Assembly (NCBI GenBank): GCA_012514255.1
Contig: JAAZAP010000287.1
Coordinates: 1 to 10,353 of the forward strand
DNA: 10,353 nucleotides
Reading direction: 5' to 3'
Source: Bacteroidales bacterium
GTDB taxonomy: Bacteria > Bacteroidota > Bacteroidia > Bacteroidales > VadinHA17
The stretch's first letter is position 1; the number at the start of each line of letters is the position of its first letter. The notes under the pieces were generated by a model. It worked only from the letters and a program-made list of their open reading frames with translations, made no database searches and had not been told where the DNA came from. Of this stretch, positions 1 through 8,284 are shown piece by piece. The position numbers were made by a program, and so were the translations under genes.

Positions 1-1
1 T

Positions 2-922
2 GAACTGCCTCTCTACGCGAAGATAGAACGGCATTTCCTTGCAAAGCTGCCTGACGAAGAGGATGCCATTGTCACCGACACAAAGAAGGTGATCAACACC
101 CTCAATTCGCTTTGCATACTGATGGATCACCGGCTGGGACTGCTCAAACTGTCTCAGACAAGGAACATCAAGGAATACAATGACAGGTTTATAGCGCGGA
201 GACTCAATCCTGAAAAAGGGCACGAATTCATGCCTTATATTGTCCTGATTATTGACGAGTTCGCCGACCTGATAATGACCTCAGGGCGTGAGGTGGAAGC
301 TCCTATTGGGAGGCTCGCACAGCTCTCCAGGGCAGTGGGTATACATCTTATCATTTCCACCCAGAGGCCATCAGTAAGCATTATTACCGGTTTCATAAAA
401 GCCAACTTCCCCTCACGAATTGCTTTCAGGGTCTTCTCGGGTGTGGACTCAAGAACTATCCTTGATTCAACCGGGGCCGACAGACTGGTGGGCAGAGGTG
501 ATGCCCTGATCTCGCAGGGCGGTGAGCCCATAAGGGTTCAGTGTGCGTTTATTGACACGCCTGAAATAGAAGAACTTACAGAATATATCGGCTCGCAGCA
601 GGGATATCCGGAAGCATTCCACCTGCCGGAGTATGTTGGCGATGAAGAGACAGGCAACGGGAACAATGAAGTCGACCTCAAAAAGCGTGACCCGCTCTTT
701 GACGAGGCGGCCAGGCTGGTGGTGCAGCATCAGCAGGGATCAACATCACTTATACAGCGAAGGATGCAGCTGGGCTACAACCGCGCAGGCCGTATAATTG
801 ATCAGCTGGAGGCTGCAGGCATTGTCGGGCCCTTCGAGGGAAGCAAGGCACGCGAGGTAATAGTACAGGATCCCCAGACTTTGGAACAGATTTTGAAGAA
901 GCTTGACCAGGAGAATCTTTAA
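2..922 (+). CDS. ftsK: DNA translocase FtsK, C-terminal part (5' end outside window)
   Basis: FtsK is a hexameric, septum-located ATPase that pumps chromosomal DNA at division and helps resolve chromosome dimers. The open frame enters from the left edge, so 306 residues are visible. The Walker A part of the motor lies upstream. Visible residues 83-90 hold the Walker B strand (IIDEFADL). After it come the RecA-fold segments typical of FtsK/SpoIIIE: LAQLSRAVGIHLIISTQRPS, then IKANFPSRIAFRV and SRTILDSTGADRLVGRGDAL. Residues about 230-289 form the gamma winged-helix domain that reads the polar DNA signals (DPLFDEAARLV, GSTSLIQRRMQLGYNRAGRIID, LEAAGIVGP). The GTG at 89 lies inside the gene and is not a start, because the reading frame and FtsK-like sequence continue upstream. 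The TAA at 920-922 is one base before the lolA ATG, so the two are probably one transcript with coupled translation. The family call is very secure. Confidence 0.97.
   Translation, partial: ELPLYAKIERHFLAKLPDEEDAIVTDTKKVINTLNSLCILMDHRLGLLKLSQTRNIKEYNDRFIARRLNPEKGHEFMPYIVLIIDEFADLIMTSGREVEAPIGRLAQLSRAVGIHLIISTQRPSVSIITGFIKANFPSRIAFRVFSGVDSRTILDSTGADRLVGRGDALISQGGEPIRVQCAFIDTPEIEELTEYIGSQQGYPEAFHLPEYVGDEETGNGNNEVDLKKRDPLFDEAARLVVQHQQGSTSLIQRRMQLGYNRAGRIIDQLEAAGIVGPFEGSKAREVIVQDPQTLEQILKKLDQENL
909..913 (+). promoter_or_regulatory. Probable ribosome binding site of lolA
   Basis: AGGAG lies inside the last codons of ftsK, ten bases before the ATG at 924. It supports 924 as the lolA start rather than the in-frame TTG at 903. 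The TTG would add seven residues ahead of an otherwise standard signal peptide. Bacteroidota often do without such sites, so the match may be partly chance. Confidence 0.4.
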
Positions 923-923
923 A

Positions 924-1559
924 ATGAAAAAAACAGGACTGACAATACTTCTTGCACTGATGGTTACAGGCGTTTCCGCCCAGAAGGATCCGGAGGCCGT
1001 GAAGGTACTGACTGAGTTCGGCAACAAGGCTACCTCAGCTCCTTCAGTGAAAATTGATTTCGAAATAACGGCCTACGACGCGCAGGAGGATGATGAGACT
1101 ACCATGGAAGGCTCTGCGGTTATCTGTGACGACAGTTACAGGCTGACCCTGCCTGACAATATCATACTTGCTGACGGTAAAGCTGTCTGGAACTACATGC
1201 CGGATGTAAATGAGGTAACCATCACCGAGCCTGATCCCACGGATGAATCCTTCATTTCCAGGCCATCACTGCTGTTCACCATGTACCGGGAAGGTTATAA
1301 AGTAAGGCTGCTGGATCAGAGCCCGCGTGACTGGACTATAGATCTTTATCCTGAGGATATTAACATGAACCTGGTCAGGATAAGGATGATCATAGATAAA
1401 CAGAACCATGGCCTCATTTCAGCGGAGTACATGACCAAGGATGGCGTAACACTCACCCTTACTGCTTTAAAATATGATCTTGCCTTCAGCCCCCCGGCAG
1501 GTTACTTCACGTTTGATCCTGCTGACCATCAGGGGGTGGAGGTGATTGACATGAGATAG
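924..1559 (+). CDS. lolA: Outer-membrane lipoprotein carrier protein LolA (periplasmic chaperone)
   Basis: LolA carries lipoproteins released from the inner membrane by the Lol ABC transporter across the periplasm to the outer membrane. The product has 211 residues, normal for the family. It begins with a signal peptide (MKK, hydrophobic stretch 6-17, likely cleavage VSA|Q after residue 19). The mature part matches Bacteroidota LolA: a KIDFEI strand near residue 45, then the signature in which an ingested-lipid half-barrel is built (GKAVWNYMPDVNEVTI), the segment SLLFTMYREGYKVR, the IDLYPED motif, and the C-terminal YFTFDPADHQGVEVIDMR. No lipobox cysteine is present, so the protein should be soluble in the periplasm. 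The start follows the ftsK stop by one base, a close linkage known in this phylum. Alternative: a LolA-like protein serving another lipid cargo, which sequence alone cannot exclude. Confidence 0.93.
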   Translation: MKKTGLTILLALMVTGVSAQKDPEAVKVLTEFGNKATSAPSVKIDFEITAYDAQEDDETTMEGSAVICDDSYRLTLPDNIILADGKAVWNYMPDVNEVTITEPDPTDESFISRPSLLFTMYREGYKVRLLDQSPRDWTIDLYPEDINMNLVRIRMIIDKQNHGLISAEYMTKDGVTLTLTALKYDLAFSPPAGYFTFDPADHQGVEVIDMR

Positions 1560-1626
1560 ACACAATCGTTATCGGGTATAAAGAAAGTTAACGGGGCAAA
1601 CCAGAAGGAATAAAAACAATGATCAG

Positions 1627-1764
1627 ATGATGGAGTTTGGCAATTTTAAGCTGTTTTTCATTGTTATTTTGGCACTTCTGGTTATTTACATGATCCTCAG
1701 AAACAGGACTGAAAGAATCAGGCGCCGTCGCAACGAGAATCATTCGAAGTTCCGGCGCAGTTAA
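1627..1764 (+). CDS. Small single-pass membrane protein, 45 residues, function unknown
   Basis: This short frame begins ATGATGGAG and ends in TAA. It has a clear two-part design. Residues about 8-24 form one hydrophobic helix (KLFFIVILALLVIYMIL), followed by a tail with ten Arg/Lys in 21 residues (RTERIRRRR and KFRR). The positive-inside rule predicts the tail in the cytoplasm, where it could touch membrane surface, RNA or DNA. I do not recognise a family. It lies 67 bases after lolA on the same strand and before a terminator that works only for the other strand, so it may be the end of the ftsK-lolA transcript. The best purine-rich site (AGAAGGA, 1603-1609) is 17 bases from this ATG but nine from a three-codon frame at 1619-1630 whose TGA overlaps the second ATG. 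Membrane-helix composition makes it likely real, but this is inference. Confidence 0.6.
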   Translation: MMEFGNFKLFFIVILALLVIYMILRNRTERIRRRRNENHSKFRRS

Positions 1765-1775
1765 TAAACCCTCAC

Positions 1776-1808
1776 AAAAAGAAAGCCGCCCCCGTAAGGA
1801 AGCGGCTT
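1776..1808 (-). terminator. Intrinsic terminator of the susC-susD operon
   Basis: Read on the minus strand, 25 bases after the susD stop, the sequence folds into an 11-bp stem (AAGCCGCTTCC with GGGGGCGGCTT, two G-U pairs) closed by a TTAC tetraloop. A TCTTTTT run follows at once. This is a textbook Rho-independent terminator. On the + strand the two wobble pairs become A-C mismatches and no T-run follows the stem, so it should stop leftward transcription from susD but not rightward transcription from lolA. Confidence 0.87.
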
Positions 1809-1833
1809 GTAAGTAATCACGTACCCTATTTTA

Positions 1834-3309
1834 TCAGTTTGTCATAAGTTTGTTGTAGCTAAGCTCGCTGTCTGGTACAGGCCAGAAGTAGGAGGATGAT
1901 GTAGGAGCAATCGCAGGGACATTTCCGAAACCTATATCTGAATTCTTCCCTGGGATTGTAAGTCCAAGGCGCATGAGATCCAGGTTGCGGATGCCTTCAC
2001 CAAGGAACTCCATGTTCCTCTCCTGCAGAAGTGCAGTGTAGAATTCATCTGCAGATGCAAAATCAGCAAGGGTATAAGCTCCTGAGGCCAGGGAACGTAC
2101 CCTGACGGCATTGAGCAGATCAACTGCAGACTGGGTCACTGTACCGCCACTGCGGACGAGTGCCTCAGCACGGTTAAGGAGTACTTCTGCCCATCTGATC
2201 ACCGGAGCATAGTCAGACCTTGTGGTCTGATCCGAGTACTTGGTAATGTAAGGTTCTTCATCTACGATCTCCATCATAACCTTCCTGGCATCTGTATCAT
2301 CCATTGCATCGTAGAGTGAACCTGCACCGGTAACAAGGTAGTAAGATTCTCCCGAGCCTGAACCAAAATAGTGAGCCAGGTGGTTCTGTGTACCGGCATT
2401 GTTAGCCGAGGTATGCGGCAATGAGAATACAGACTCCTTTGTGGCATGGGGTGATGCAAAGATGCTGGCATAATCAGCAACAAGTGCATGGGCGACTCCT
2501 GAGGTAGCAGTGAATGGAGCAGTGGCAGGAACAATCTTGCCTGATTCAGTCACAACTGCACCCCAGTTATGCATATGCAGATAAACCCTGGTCTTGAAAG
2601 AAATAATTGTGTTCTTGTGGATCCTGGTGATGTTCAGATGCCCGTCGCCAAGATCGGTGGCAACCATCCCTTCAGCATCATTGAGATCTGTAAGTATCTG
2701 ACCATAAACATCTGCAACAGTACCAGGTGCCAGGTCATTGCCCTCGGCTGATTTGTTGGCGACAAGTCTGAGAGGCAGACCACGATTTGCACCATTACCC
2801 ATATGGTAGGGCTTGCAATACATCTGCAACAGGTCAAAGTAGCATATAGCCCTGATAGCCAGAGCCTCACCCACATACTGGTTGAACTCCGCCTGGCTCA
2901 GAAAGGCTGCGACCTTACCATCGTCCCATCCGCTCTGGAGTCCATCCAGGAAGACGTTGACAACGTTTATTGTCTGATATGTATTGTTCCAGAAGTTCTG
3001 TACCTCATTGGTTGAGCTGATAGCCGAGTGGTTCCATGTGGCATAAAGAGTCACAAGGTTGGAACTGTTAGGCAGAAAGTTGTCACACCTGAGGTCATTG
3101 TAAGCCTGAAAACGGCCTCCGATGTGCCATCCGTTCTTGAGCGAGGAGTACATAGCGTTAACTTGAGCCTCAATCCTGTCCTTCGTATCGAATACGGTAA
3201 GATCAGAGAGCGAAGTTATCGGCGCCGGATTCATCCATTCATCCTTGGTACATCCGAAAATCAACAATATTAATGCAAATATTATTGAACCCTTTATTAC
3301 TTTTTTCAT
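1834..3309 (-). CDS. SusD/RagB-family outer-membrane substrate-binding lipoprotein
   Basis: SusD-type proteins sit on the cell surface as the lid of a SusC channel and capture the substrate before import. The product has 491 residues. A lipoprotein signal ends at the lipobox IFG-C, making Cys20 the lipidated residue. The following TKDE contains the K-(D/E)2 pattern of the Bacteroidota lipoprotein surface-export signal. Family marks include the NFWNNTYQTINVVNVFLD helix near residue 105, the TPR-like helix ALAIRAICYFDLLQMYCKPY followed by RGLPL near residue 150-185, WAEVLLNRAEAL near 375, LLQERNMEFLGEGIRNLDLMR near 430, and the terminal YFWPVPDSEL with a final Asn. The stop TGA is followed in frame by TAA. 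It starts 21 bases after susC ends, so both are co-transcribed. No glycan-active enzyme is in the window, so the substrate is unknown. The name susD itself is not applied because the ligand is unlikely to be known starch. Confidence 0.95.
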   Translation of the reverse strand: MKKVIKGSIIFALILLIFGCTKDEWMNPAPITSLSDLTVFDTKDRIEAQVNAMYSSLKNGWHIGGRFQAYNDLRCDNFLPNSSNLVTLYATWNHSAISSTNEVQNFWNNTYQTINVVNVFLDGLQSGWDDGKVAAFLSQAEFNQYVGEALAIRAICYFDLLQMYCKPYHMGNGANRGLPLRLVANKSAEGNDLAPGTVADVYGQILTDLNDAEGMVATDLGDGHLNITRIHKNTIISFKTRVYLHMHNWGAVVTESGKIVPATAPFTATSGVAHALVADYASIFASPHATKESVFSLPHTSANNAGTQNHLAHYFGSGSGESYYLVTGAGSLYDAMDDTDARKVMMEIVDEEPYITKYSDQTTRSDYAPVIRWAEVLLNRAEALVRSGGTVTQSAVDLLNAVRVRSLASGAYTLADFASADEFYTALLQERNMEFLGEGIRNLDLMRLGLTIPGKNSDIGFGNVPAIAPTSSSYFWPVPDSELSYNKLMTN

Positions 3310-3330
3310 ATCTGATTCTTGATTAATTAG

Positions 3331-6300
3331 TTAAAAACTCACATTCAACCCGAAGGTATAGGTCCTTGCCTGCGGTGCAGTGTTCCTGTCAACACCGGGA
3401 GCAAGGTTTGAATCAGTATTGGTTGAAACCTCAGGGTCAGAACCGGAATATTTGGTGAACATGAATGCATTAAACACCTGTCCGTAAACCCTGATTCTTT
3501 CGATGTTCATCACGCCTGGAAGAATATTTTTGAAGGTGTACCCGGCAGATATGTTCCTTACCTTGAGGTAGTCACCTTTTTCAACGTTTTCGCTTATGGC
3601 AAATGCAGATCCGTTGGAAACGTTATCGCCCATGACCGGTCTCGGGATATTTGTTATATCGCCGGGCTTTTTCCATGCTGTTTCATATACCTCAACAGAG
3701 TTGTTCCACCATCTCTGGTCCCTTGTACCAGCTTTTGATCCTGAATAGACATAGAATCCAAATGCATATGTAAGGTTAAGAGCAACATCGAATCCCATGA
3801 ATTCGAGATTATTGTCGATACCACCATAGAATCTCGGCAGCGGTGAAGCATATGGAATGGCGTCATTGGCTGTATTCACCGGATCAGCAGCCGAGCCATC
3901 TGATCTGTATGTCCAGGGGGTGGAGGCTCCATGTGAATATAGGATTTCATCTCCGTCAGCATTTACAAAAATCCTGCATCCGGTCTGCGGATCAACACCA
4001 CGGGTCTCAACTGCAAGAATGTTACCTACAGGAAGTCCCACAACAGTGATGTTTGTTGTTTCAAGATCAGCTGTTGAGGTTCTTATCTCATCAACACCTG
4101 GAGCAAGCTCGGTAACCTCATTCTTAAGTGCAGTGAAGTTGAAGTTGGTTGTCCATGAGAGGTTCGTCTTGGTGATGTTGTATGAGGTCAATGAAAACTC
4201 AAACCCCCTGTTAAACATCGACCCCACATTGGCAGGGATTGAATTGCCCGGAATCCCTTTTGAGGGGGCCTGAGGCACGTTCAGGATCAGATTGTTGACA
4301 TCATTGTAGAAGTAGTTGAGATCAGCCTGGAGCCTGTCATTGAGCAGACCAAAGCTGAGACCTACGTCATATTTGTCACTGGTCTCCCATTTCAGGTCTG
4401 AGTTCCCGGCCTGCGAAAAATAGAGTGTTGGTTCACCACCATACAGACTTGCACTGTAGAGGAAGAGTGAACTGTAGTTTCCGATGCCGAACATATTACC
4501 AACACGCCCGTAGCTCAGTTTAAGCCTCATGTCCGAGAATATGTCGTTCAGACCTGAATTGGCGATGAAGTTTTCGTTTGAGATGTTCCACATTAATGAA
4601 ACGCCACCAAAATTACCCCACTTGTTATCTCTCGACAAGCCGCTGTATCCGTCACGACGGAAGCTTCCTTCTAGAAAGTACTTCTTGTCCCAGTTGGCTG
4701 TAACACGGCCGAAATATGACTCGTAGAAGTTCTCTCCGTAACCCCCGCCAGGGACACCGTATGCCGTTGTCCATGAGCCTGAAAAGGTGGTGAAGAACGG
4801 GTCTGAGACGCCAGTCTTTGAAGCGTTCCAGCTCCTACCTACTGTGCGCTGCTGCTCAACACCTGCAAGAAGGCCGATATTGAATCTTTCCAGGAGGGTC
4901 AGGTCATAATTTGCCGTGTTGGTCCATGTCCACCTCTTATCCTTACCGGTCCAGTTATAGGCATATCCACCATATGAGTAGCCGTCACCGCCAACCGGAT
5001 GCCAGAAAGTGGTTGTCTCCCTGGCCAGGTTGTCCATACCGTATTGCGTCTTAAGAATCAGACCCTTGACCGGTTCGAGGCTGGCATGTACTGTTGCTAT
5101 CAACCTGTCAGACTCGGTGGTGTGCTTGTTGGTCTCAAATATCTGGCCAGGGTTGTGGTAACCGAGACCTGCTGCCAGACCTGTGCCCATACCACCTATT
5201 CCGCTTGAATAGAGGTTATAAGAACCGTCATTCAGGAATGGCGCAATGATCGGGGGAAGCACGAATGCAAGACGTGCTGCACCTGCGGTTGCAAAGCTTG
5301 AACCGGTATTTGGTGATTCTGTGTACCCATTTGTATAAGCCACATTGGCTCCTATTGACAGGAACTTCGTGACTTTGTGGTCAACATTCATCCTGGCATT
5401 CTTCCTGTTGTAGAAGTTTTTCTTGACCATACCATCCTGGTCAGTATAACCGACAGACAGGAAGTAAGCGGTTGTGGGTGACGAACCTGACACCGTGATT
5501 GCATGGCTGTGCTGCATACCCTTCTGGTATACATAATCAGCCCAGTTGGTGTCAATGGGTTTGCCGTCAGGACCGTTGACCGAGTGCAGCGGAGCACTTA
5601 ATCCGGCGTTGGTATATGCAAGGTTTTTATGCGCAAGGTACTGCTCGGCATTCATAAGGTCAAACAACCTGTAAGGTTCCGTCCAGCCTGCAAACCCGTC
5701 ATAGGTAACCTTTGTTTTGGCACCGACACCGCGCTTCGTTGTTATGAGGATCACACCGTTAGCAGCCCTTGAGCCGTAAAGAGCTGTTGCAGATGCATCC
5801 TTGAGGATCTCCATCGACTGGATATCGGATGGGTTGATGTCAGCCAGTGAGTTCTGGATAGCAGTACCACCGATGTTTCCTGTGAAGACGGGAACCCCGT
5901 CAACAACCACCAGCGGGTTGGAGCTTGAGGTGATCGAGTTGAACCCCCTGATACGGATAACAGGCGGGTTGTTAAGCACACCGTTCGGGAGTGTGATCGA
6001 TACACCAGCAGCCTTTCCTGCAAGAGCCTGGTCAAAACTCTGGAGGTTCATCTTTGCAATGTCACCTCCGCTTACAGTTGATATAGCTCCTGCAACGTCA
6101 CGCTTCTGCGCCGTACCGTATGCCACAACTACTACCTCATCTACATTGAAGAGGTCCTGCTGCAGGATAACATCTATCCTGTTCCTGCCTGAAATGAGTT
6201 GCTCCTGGGTTACAAAACCCACGAAGCTGTACACCAGTGTCCTGGCTGAAGCAGGTACCTGAATGGAGTAAGTTCCATCAGATCCTGTGATAGTTCCAAG

Positions 6301-6447
6301 GGTAGTACCCTTTACTGTCACAAAGACGCCCGGCAGTTCTGTTCCGTCTTCAGAACTGGTGACCGTACCAGTGACAAGCGAAGTCTGCCCCATGACAAGA
6401 GAATATGTCATCAGCAGCAATGAAAAAAACAAGCAAATCTTTTTCAT
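3331..6447 (-). CDS. SusC/RagA-family TonB-linked outer-membrane importer
   Basis: SusC-type proteins are 22-strand outer-membrane barrels that import substrate using TonB/ExbBD energy with the SusD lid. The product has 1038 residues, normal for the family. It has a signal peptide (MKKICLFFSLLL, likely cleavage after Gly20). Residues about 23-97 are the CarboxypepD_reg-like immunoglobulin-type domain (VTGTVTSSEDGTELPGVFVT, GTYSIQVP, YSFVGFVTQE). The TonB-box-like VDEVVVVAYG is at 102-111. Residues about 112-240 are the plug, with RIRGFNSI, PLVVVDGVPV and the SusC signature DIQSMEILKDASATALYGSR ending ANGVILITTKRG. The barrel fills the rest and ends in a terminal Phe (GLNVSF), the usual Bam recognition end. 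There is no N-terminal STN signalling domain and no sigma/anti-sigma pair next to it, so classical trans-envelope sigma control is not indicated. A promoter-like sequence lies just upstream, and susD follows. Confidence 0.97.
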   Translation of the reverse strand: MKKICLFFSLLLMTYSLVMGQTSLVTGTVTSSEDGTELPGVFVTVKGTTLGTITGSDGTYSIQVPASARTLVYSFVGFVTQEQLISGRNRIDVILQQDLFNVDEVVVVAYGTAQKRDVAGAISTVSGGDIAKMNLQSFDQALAGKAAGVSITLPNGVLNNPPVIRIRGFNSITSSSNPLVVVDGVPVFTGNIGGTAIQNSLADINPSDIQSMEILKDASATALYGSRAANGVILITTKRGVGAKTKVTYDGFAGWTEPYRLFDLMNAEQYLAHKNLAYTNAGLSAPLHSVNGPDGKPIDTNWADYVYQKGMQHSHAITVSGSSPTTAYFLSVGYTDQDGMVKKNFYNRKNARMNVDHKVTKFLSIGANVAYTNGYTESPNTGSSFATAGAARLAFVLPPIIAPFLNDGSYNLYSSGIGGMGTGLAAGLGYHNPGQIFETNKHTTESDRLIATVHASLEPVKGLILKTQYGMDNLARETTTFWHPVGGDGYSYGGYAYNWTGKDKRWTWTNTANYDLTLLERFNIGLLAGVEQQRTVGRSWNASKTGVSDPFFTTFSGSWTTAYGVPGGGYGENFYESYFGRVTANWDKKYFLEGSFRRDGYSGLSRDNKWGNFGGVSLMWNISNENFIANSGLNDIFSDMRLKLSYGRVGNMFGIGNYSSLFLYSASLYGGEPTLYFSQAGNSDLKWETSDKYDVGLSFGLLNDRLQADLNYFYNDVNNLILNVPQAPSKGIPGNSIPANVGSMFNRGFEFSLTSYNITKTNLSWTTNFNFTALKNEVTELAPGVDEIRTSTADLETTNITVVGLPVGNILAVETRGVDPQTGCRIFVNADGDEILYSHGASTPWTYRSDGSAADPVNTANDAIPYASPLPRFYGGIDNNLEFMGFDVALNLTYAFGFYVYSGSKAGTRDQRWWNNSVEVYETAWKKPGDITNIPRPVMGDNVSNGSAFAISENVEKGDYLKVRNISAGYTFKNILPGVMNIERIRVYGQVFNAFMFTKYSGSDPEVSTNTDSNLAPGVDRNTAPQARTYTFGLNVSF

Positions 6448-6489
6448 ACTTTGATTGTTTAGGTTAATAAGGGTTATCGTGAATAGCTC

Positions 6490-6526
6490 ACTATCGCAAA
6501 AATAACATTATTTCTTTATTTCCAAC
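6490..6526 (-). promoter_or_regulatory. Bacteroidota-type promoter for the susC-susD operon
   Basis: On the minus strand, TATTTTTG (complement of 6497-6504) fits the Bacteroidota -7 consensus TAnnTTTG exactly. A GTTG (complement of 6523-6526) stands 18 bases upstream as a -33 element, close to the usual TTTG and spacing of about 19. Transcription would begin near 6490, giving a leader of about 43 bases. The site is within the 137-base gap between ftcD and susC, which suggests that susC has its own transcript. I saw no clear hairpin terminator for ftcD in this gap, so some read-through from ftcD is possible. Confidence 0.6.
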
Positions 6527-6584
6527 GTTTGCAGGATTTTTTTACTCCCACAATTCAGATGTCAATAAATCAAATCAAGGCATT

Positions 6585-8279
6585 CTATATTGCCAGCTGT
6601 GAAGAAACCCGTGCGATTATCTCCTCTTCCAGCTTTGAGGCTGCATTGTCAATGACCTGTGCCTCAGAGATAAGCTCCTCAGCTTTTGCCCTGTCTGTCA
6701 ATCCTTTAACATTGATCTTTACATTCAGGAATGCTCCCCTGATACAGGCTCTTACTGCCAGCACGCCCACAGCTCCGTCAGTTACCGAATTTGGATTACC
6801 CTTTTCTGTCATCTCCATCAGCAGGTCAAAGACCTCAAATGCCTCTTTCATTACCGTCAGTGGCACAAGCGATGCCTGCAGGGTGGCCGCCTCCACGGCG
6901 GCAGCCCTGGCAGCCTTTTCTTCATCACTCTTCCTGGGGAGCCCGTAAGCATCAAGTATGGCGTTGTAAGCTTCGGTATCCTCATCAACAAGCCCGAGCA
7001 GCCTCTTTTGCATCTGCACACCCTTTTCCGCCCAGGATGCAAACTCTTCCCAGCGGTCGTCCCACCCTCTCTTGTGGCTTGAGAGGTTGGCCACCATGGT
7101 GCCGAGGGCTGCTCCCAGAGCCCCCATGGCTGCAGATACGGAGCCGCCACCGGGAGCAGGTGACTCCGATGAGGTCTCCCAAGCAAATGCAGAGAGAGAC
7201 AGATTGACAAGCCGCCTTTTTGTTTTATCCTTCAGGATGTACTCAATAATCTTCTCCTCAGGATTGAACGGTTTTAATTCCGAAAGACCCATGGATCGTA
7301 CCGCTGTTCGGATCAGCTCTTCGTCAGAGACGCCCGCTGATCGCTGCTGACGGTGCAGGAAATGCCTGCCGGCATCAAGCATTGCCTTTAAGGGTATCAA
7401 TCCCACCAGTTCTGATCCTGTCACCCGTACGCCGCGCTCTTCCGCCTTGCGGCACACCTCGTCAAACGCCACATGGACGGGCGTGACTCCGATGTTTGTA
7501 AGATTCATTGATATCTGTGCGAACCCGTATTCCGGAATATACCATCCGATAGCCTTAACTGCCTTCAGTGAGCCCGGGATCATGACCGGGTTGCCCTTCT
7601 CATCCCTGATCACCTTGCCGGTGATTGGATTGCCCTCACGCTTCTCGCGGCCCCGCTCCCTCACATCAAAGGCAATGGCATTGGCCCTGCGAACTGATGT
7701 TGTGTTTAAGTTTATGTTGAACGCAACCAGGAAATCACGGGCTCCCACTATCACTGTTCCTGCTCCGGCATCAAACCGTGCCGGCCCAAAATCCGGCTTC
7801 CAGGCGGGGTCCTCCAGCTTCTTCTTCAGTCCTTCATATTCACCGGCCCTGATGTAGGCCAGATTCCTTCTTTTTTCCCCGAACGCGGCTGACTCATAGC
7901 AATAGACTGGAAGCAACAGCTCCTCCCCGATCCTGCGCGCCAGATCACGTGCATATTCAACCGTCTCCTCCATGGTTATCCCGGCGACGGGCACCAGGGG
8001 GCACACATCCGTTGCCCCGATGCGTGGATGGGCGCCGCTGTGCCTTGACATGTCAATAACCTGTGCAGCCTTCCTGACTGCCCTGAAAGCAGCTTCGCAT
8101 ACTGCCTCAGGCTCACCAACAAAGGTCACCACTGTACGGTTGGTGTCCCTGCCGGGATCAACATCAAGAAGCATCACGCCCACTACAGATTCGATCTCAT
8201 CAGTGATCTGTTTGATTTTTCCCATGTCACGTCCCTCGCTGAAGTTGGGGACGCATTCAATAAGTTGGTTTGAAATCAT
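6585..8279 (-). CDS. ftcD: Bifunctional glutamate formimidoyltransferase / formimidoyltetrahydrofolate cyclodeaminase
   Basis: This enzyme ends the formiminoglutamate branch of histidine breakdown. The transferase moves the formimino group from formiminoglutamate to tetrahydrofolate, releasing glutamate. The cyclodeaminase then converts the product to methenyl-tetrahydrofolate and ammonia. The product has 564 residues, like the fused animal enzyme (541) plus a bacterial insert near residues 211-237. Residues 1-180 are the N-terminal transferase domain (ECVPNFSEGRD at 8-18; DMSRHSGAHPRIGATDVCP, with His84 aligning to the catalytic His82 of pig FTCD). The second transferase domain follows to about 330 (FLVAFNIN, VKAIGWYIPEYGFAQISMNL, SELVGLIPLKAMLDAG). 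Residues about 355-560 are the cyclodeaminase (SPAPGGGSVSAAMGALGAAL at 373-392, LVDEDTEAY at 430-438). Both halves look intact. The ATG at 8277-8279 lies inside one copy of a 7-bp direct repeat, and its leader consists of heptad repeats without a Shine-Dalgarno site. Confidence 0.96.
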   Translation of the reverse strand: MISNQLIECVPNFSEGRDMGKIKQITDEIESVVGVMLLDVDPGRDTNRTVVTFVGEPEAVCEAAFRAVRKAAQVIDMSRHSGAHPRIGATDVCPLVPVAGITMEETVEYARDLARRIGEELLLPVYCYESAAFGEKRRNLAYIRAGEYEGLKKKLEDPAWKPDFGPARFDAGAGTVIVGARDFLVAFNINLNTTSVRRANAIAFDVRERGREKREGNPITGKVIRDEKGNPVMIPGSLKAVKAIGWYIPEYGFAQISMNLTNIGVTPVHVAFDEVCRKAEERGVRVTGSELVGLIPLKAMLDAGRHFLHRQQRSAGVSDEELIRTAVRSMGLSELKPFNPEEKIIEYILKDKTKRRLVNLSLSAFAWETSSESPAPGGGSVSAAMGALGAALGTMVANLSSHKRGWDDRWEEFASWAEKGVQMQKRLLGLVDEDTEAYNAILDAYGLPRKSDEEKAARAAAVEAATLQASLVPLTVMKEAFEVFDLLMEMTEKGNPNSVTDGAVGVLAVRACIRGAFLNVKINVKGLTDRAKAEELISEAQVIDNAASKLEEEIIARVSSQLAI

Positions 8280-8280
8280 A
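8274..8280. repeat. Left copy of AATCATA direct repeat (putative target-site duplication)
   Basis: AATCATA here matches 8402-8408 exactly, and the match stops at both sides (preceding base A versus C, following base G versus A). It abuts the left end of the heptad element and contains the ftcD start codon (complement of CAT, 8277-8279). The length and position fit a duplicated target site. Confidence 0.55.
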
Positions 8281-8284
8281 GTGT

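Noticed and set aside
89..91. GTG as an FtsK start
   Set aside because: The same frame stays open to the window edge and encodes FtsK-like sequence upstream, so the GTG is an internal valine.
903..905. TTG as the lolA start
   Set aside because: It would overlap ftsK and add residues before an otherwise normal MKK signal peptide. The ATG at 924 is better.
5801..6262. 153-codon + strand frame inside susC, and similar long antisense frames in ftcD (6791-7207, 7447-7857)
   Set aside because: They oppose strongly conserved codons of SusC and FtcD, have no recognisable domains, and follow from the codon use of the real genes.
1834..6447. Polysaccharide utilisation locus
   Set aside because: The SusC/SusD pair is present, but no carbohydrate-active enzyme or hybrid two-component/sigma regulator is in the window, so a glycan role is not supported.
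6448..6584. Riboswitch or attenuator before susC
   Set aside because: The predicted leader is only about 43 bases and AT-rich, with no clear stem. The promoter-like site explains the gap sufficiently.
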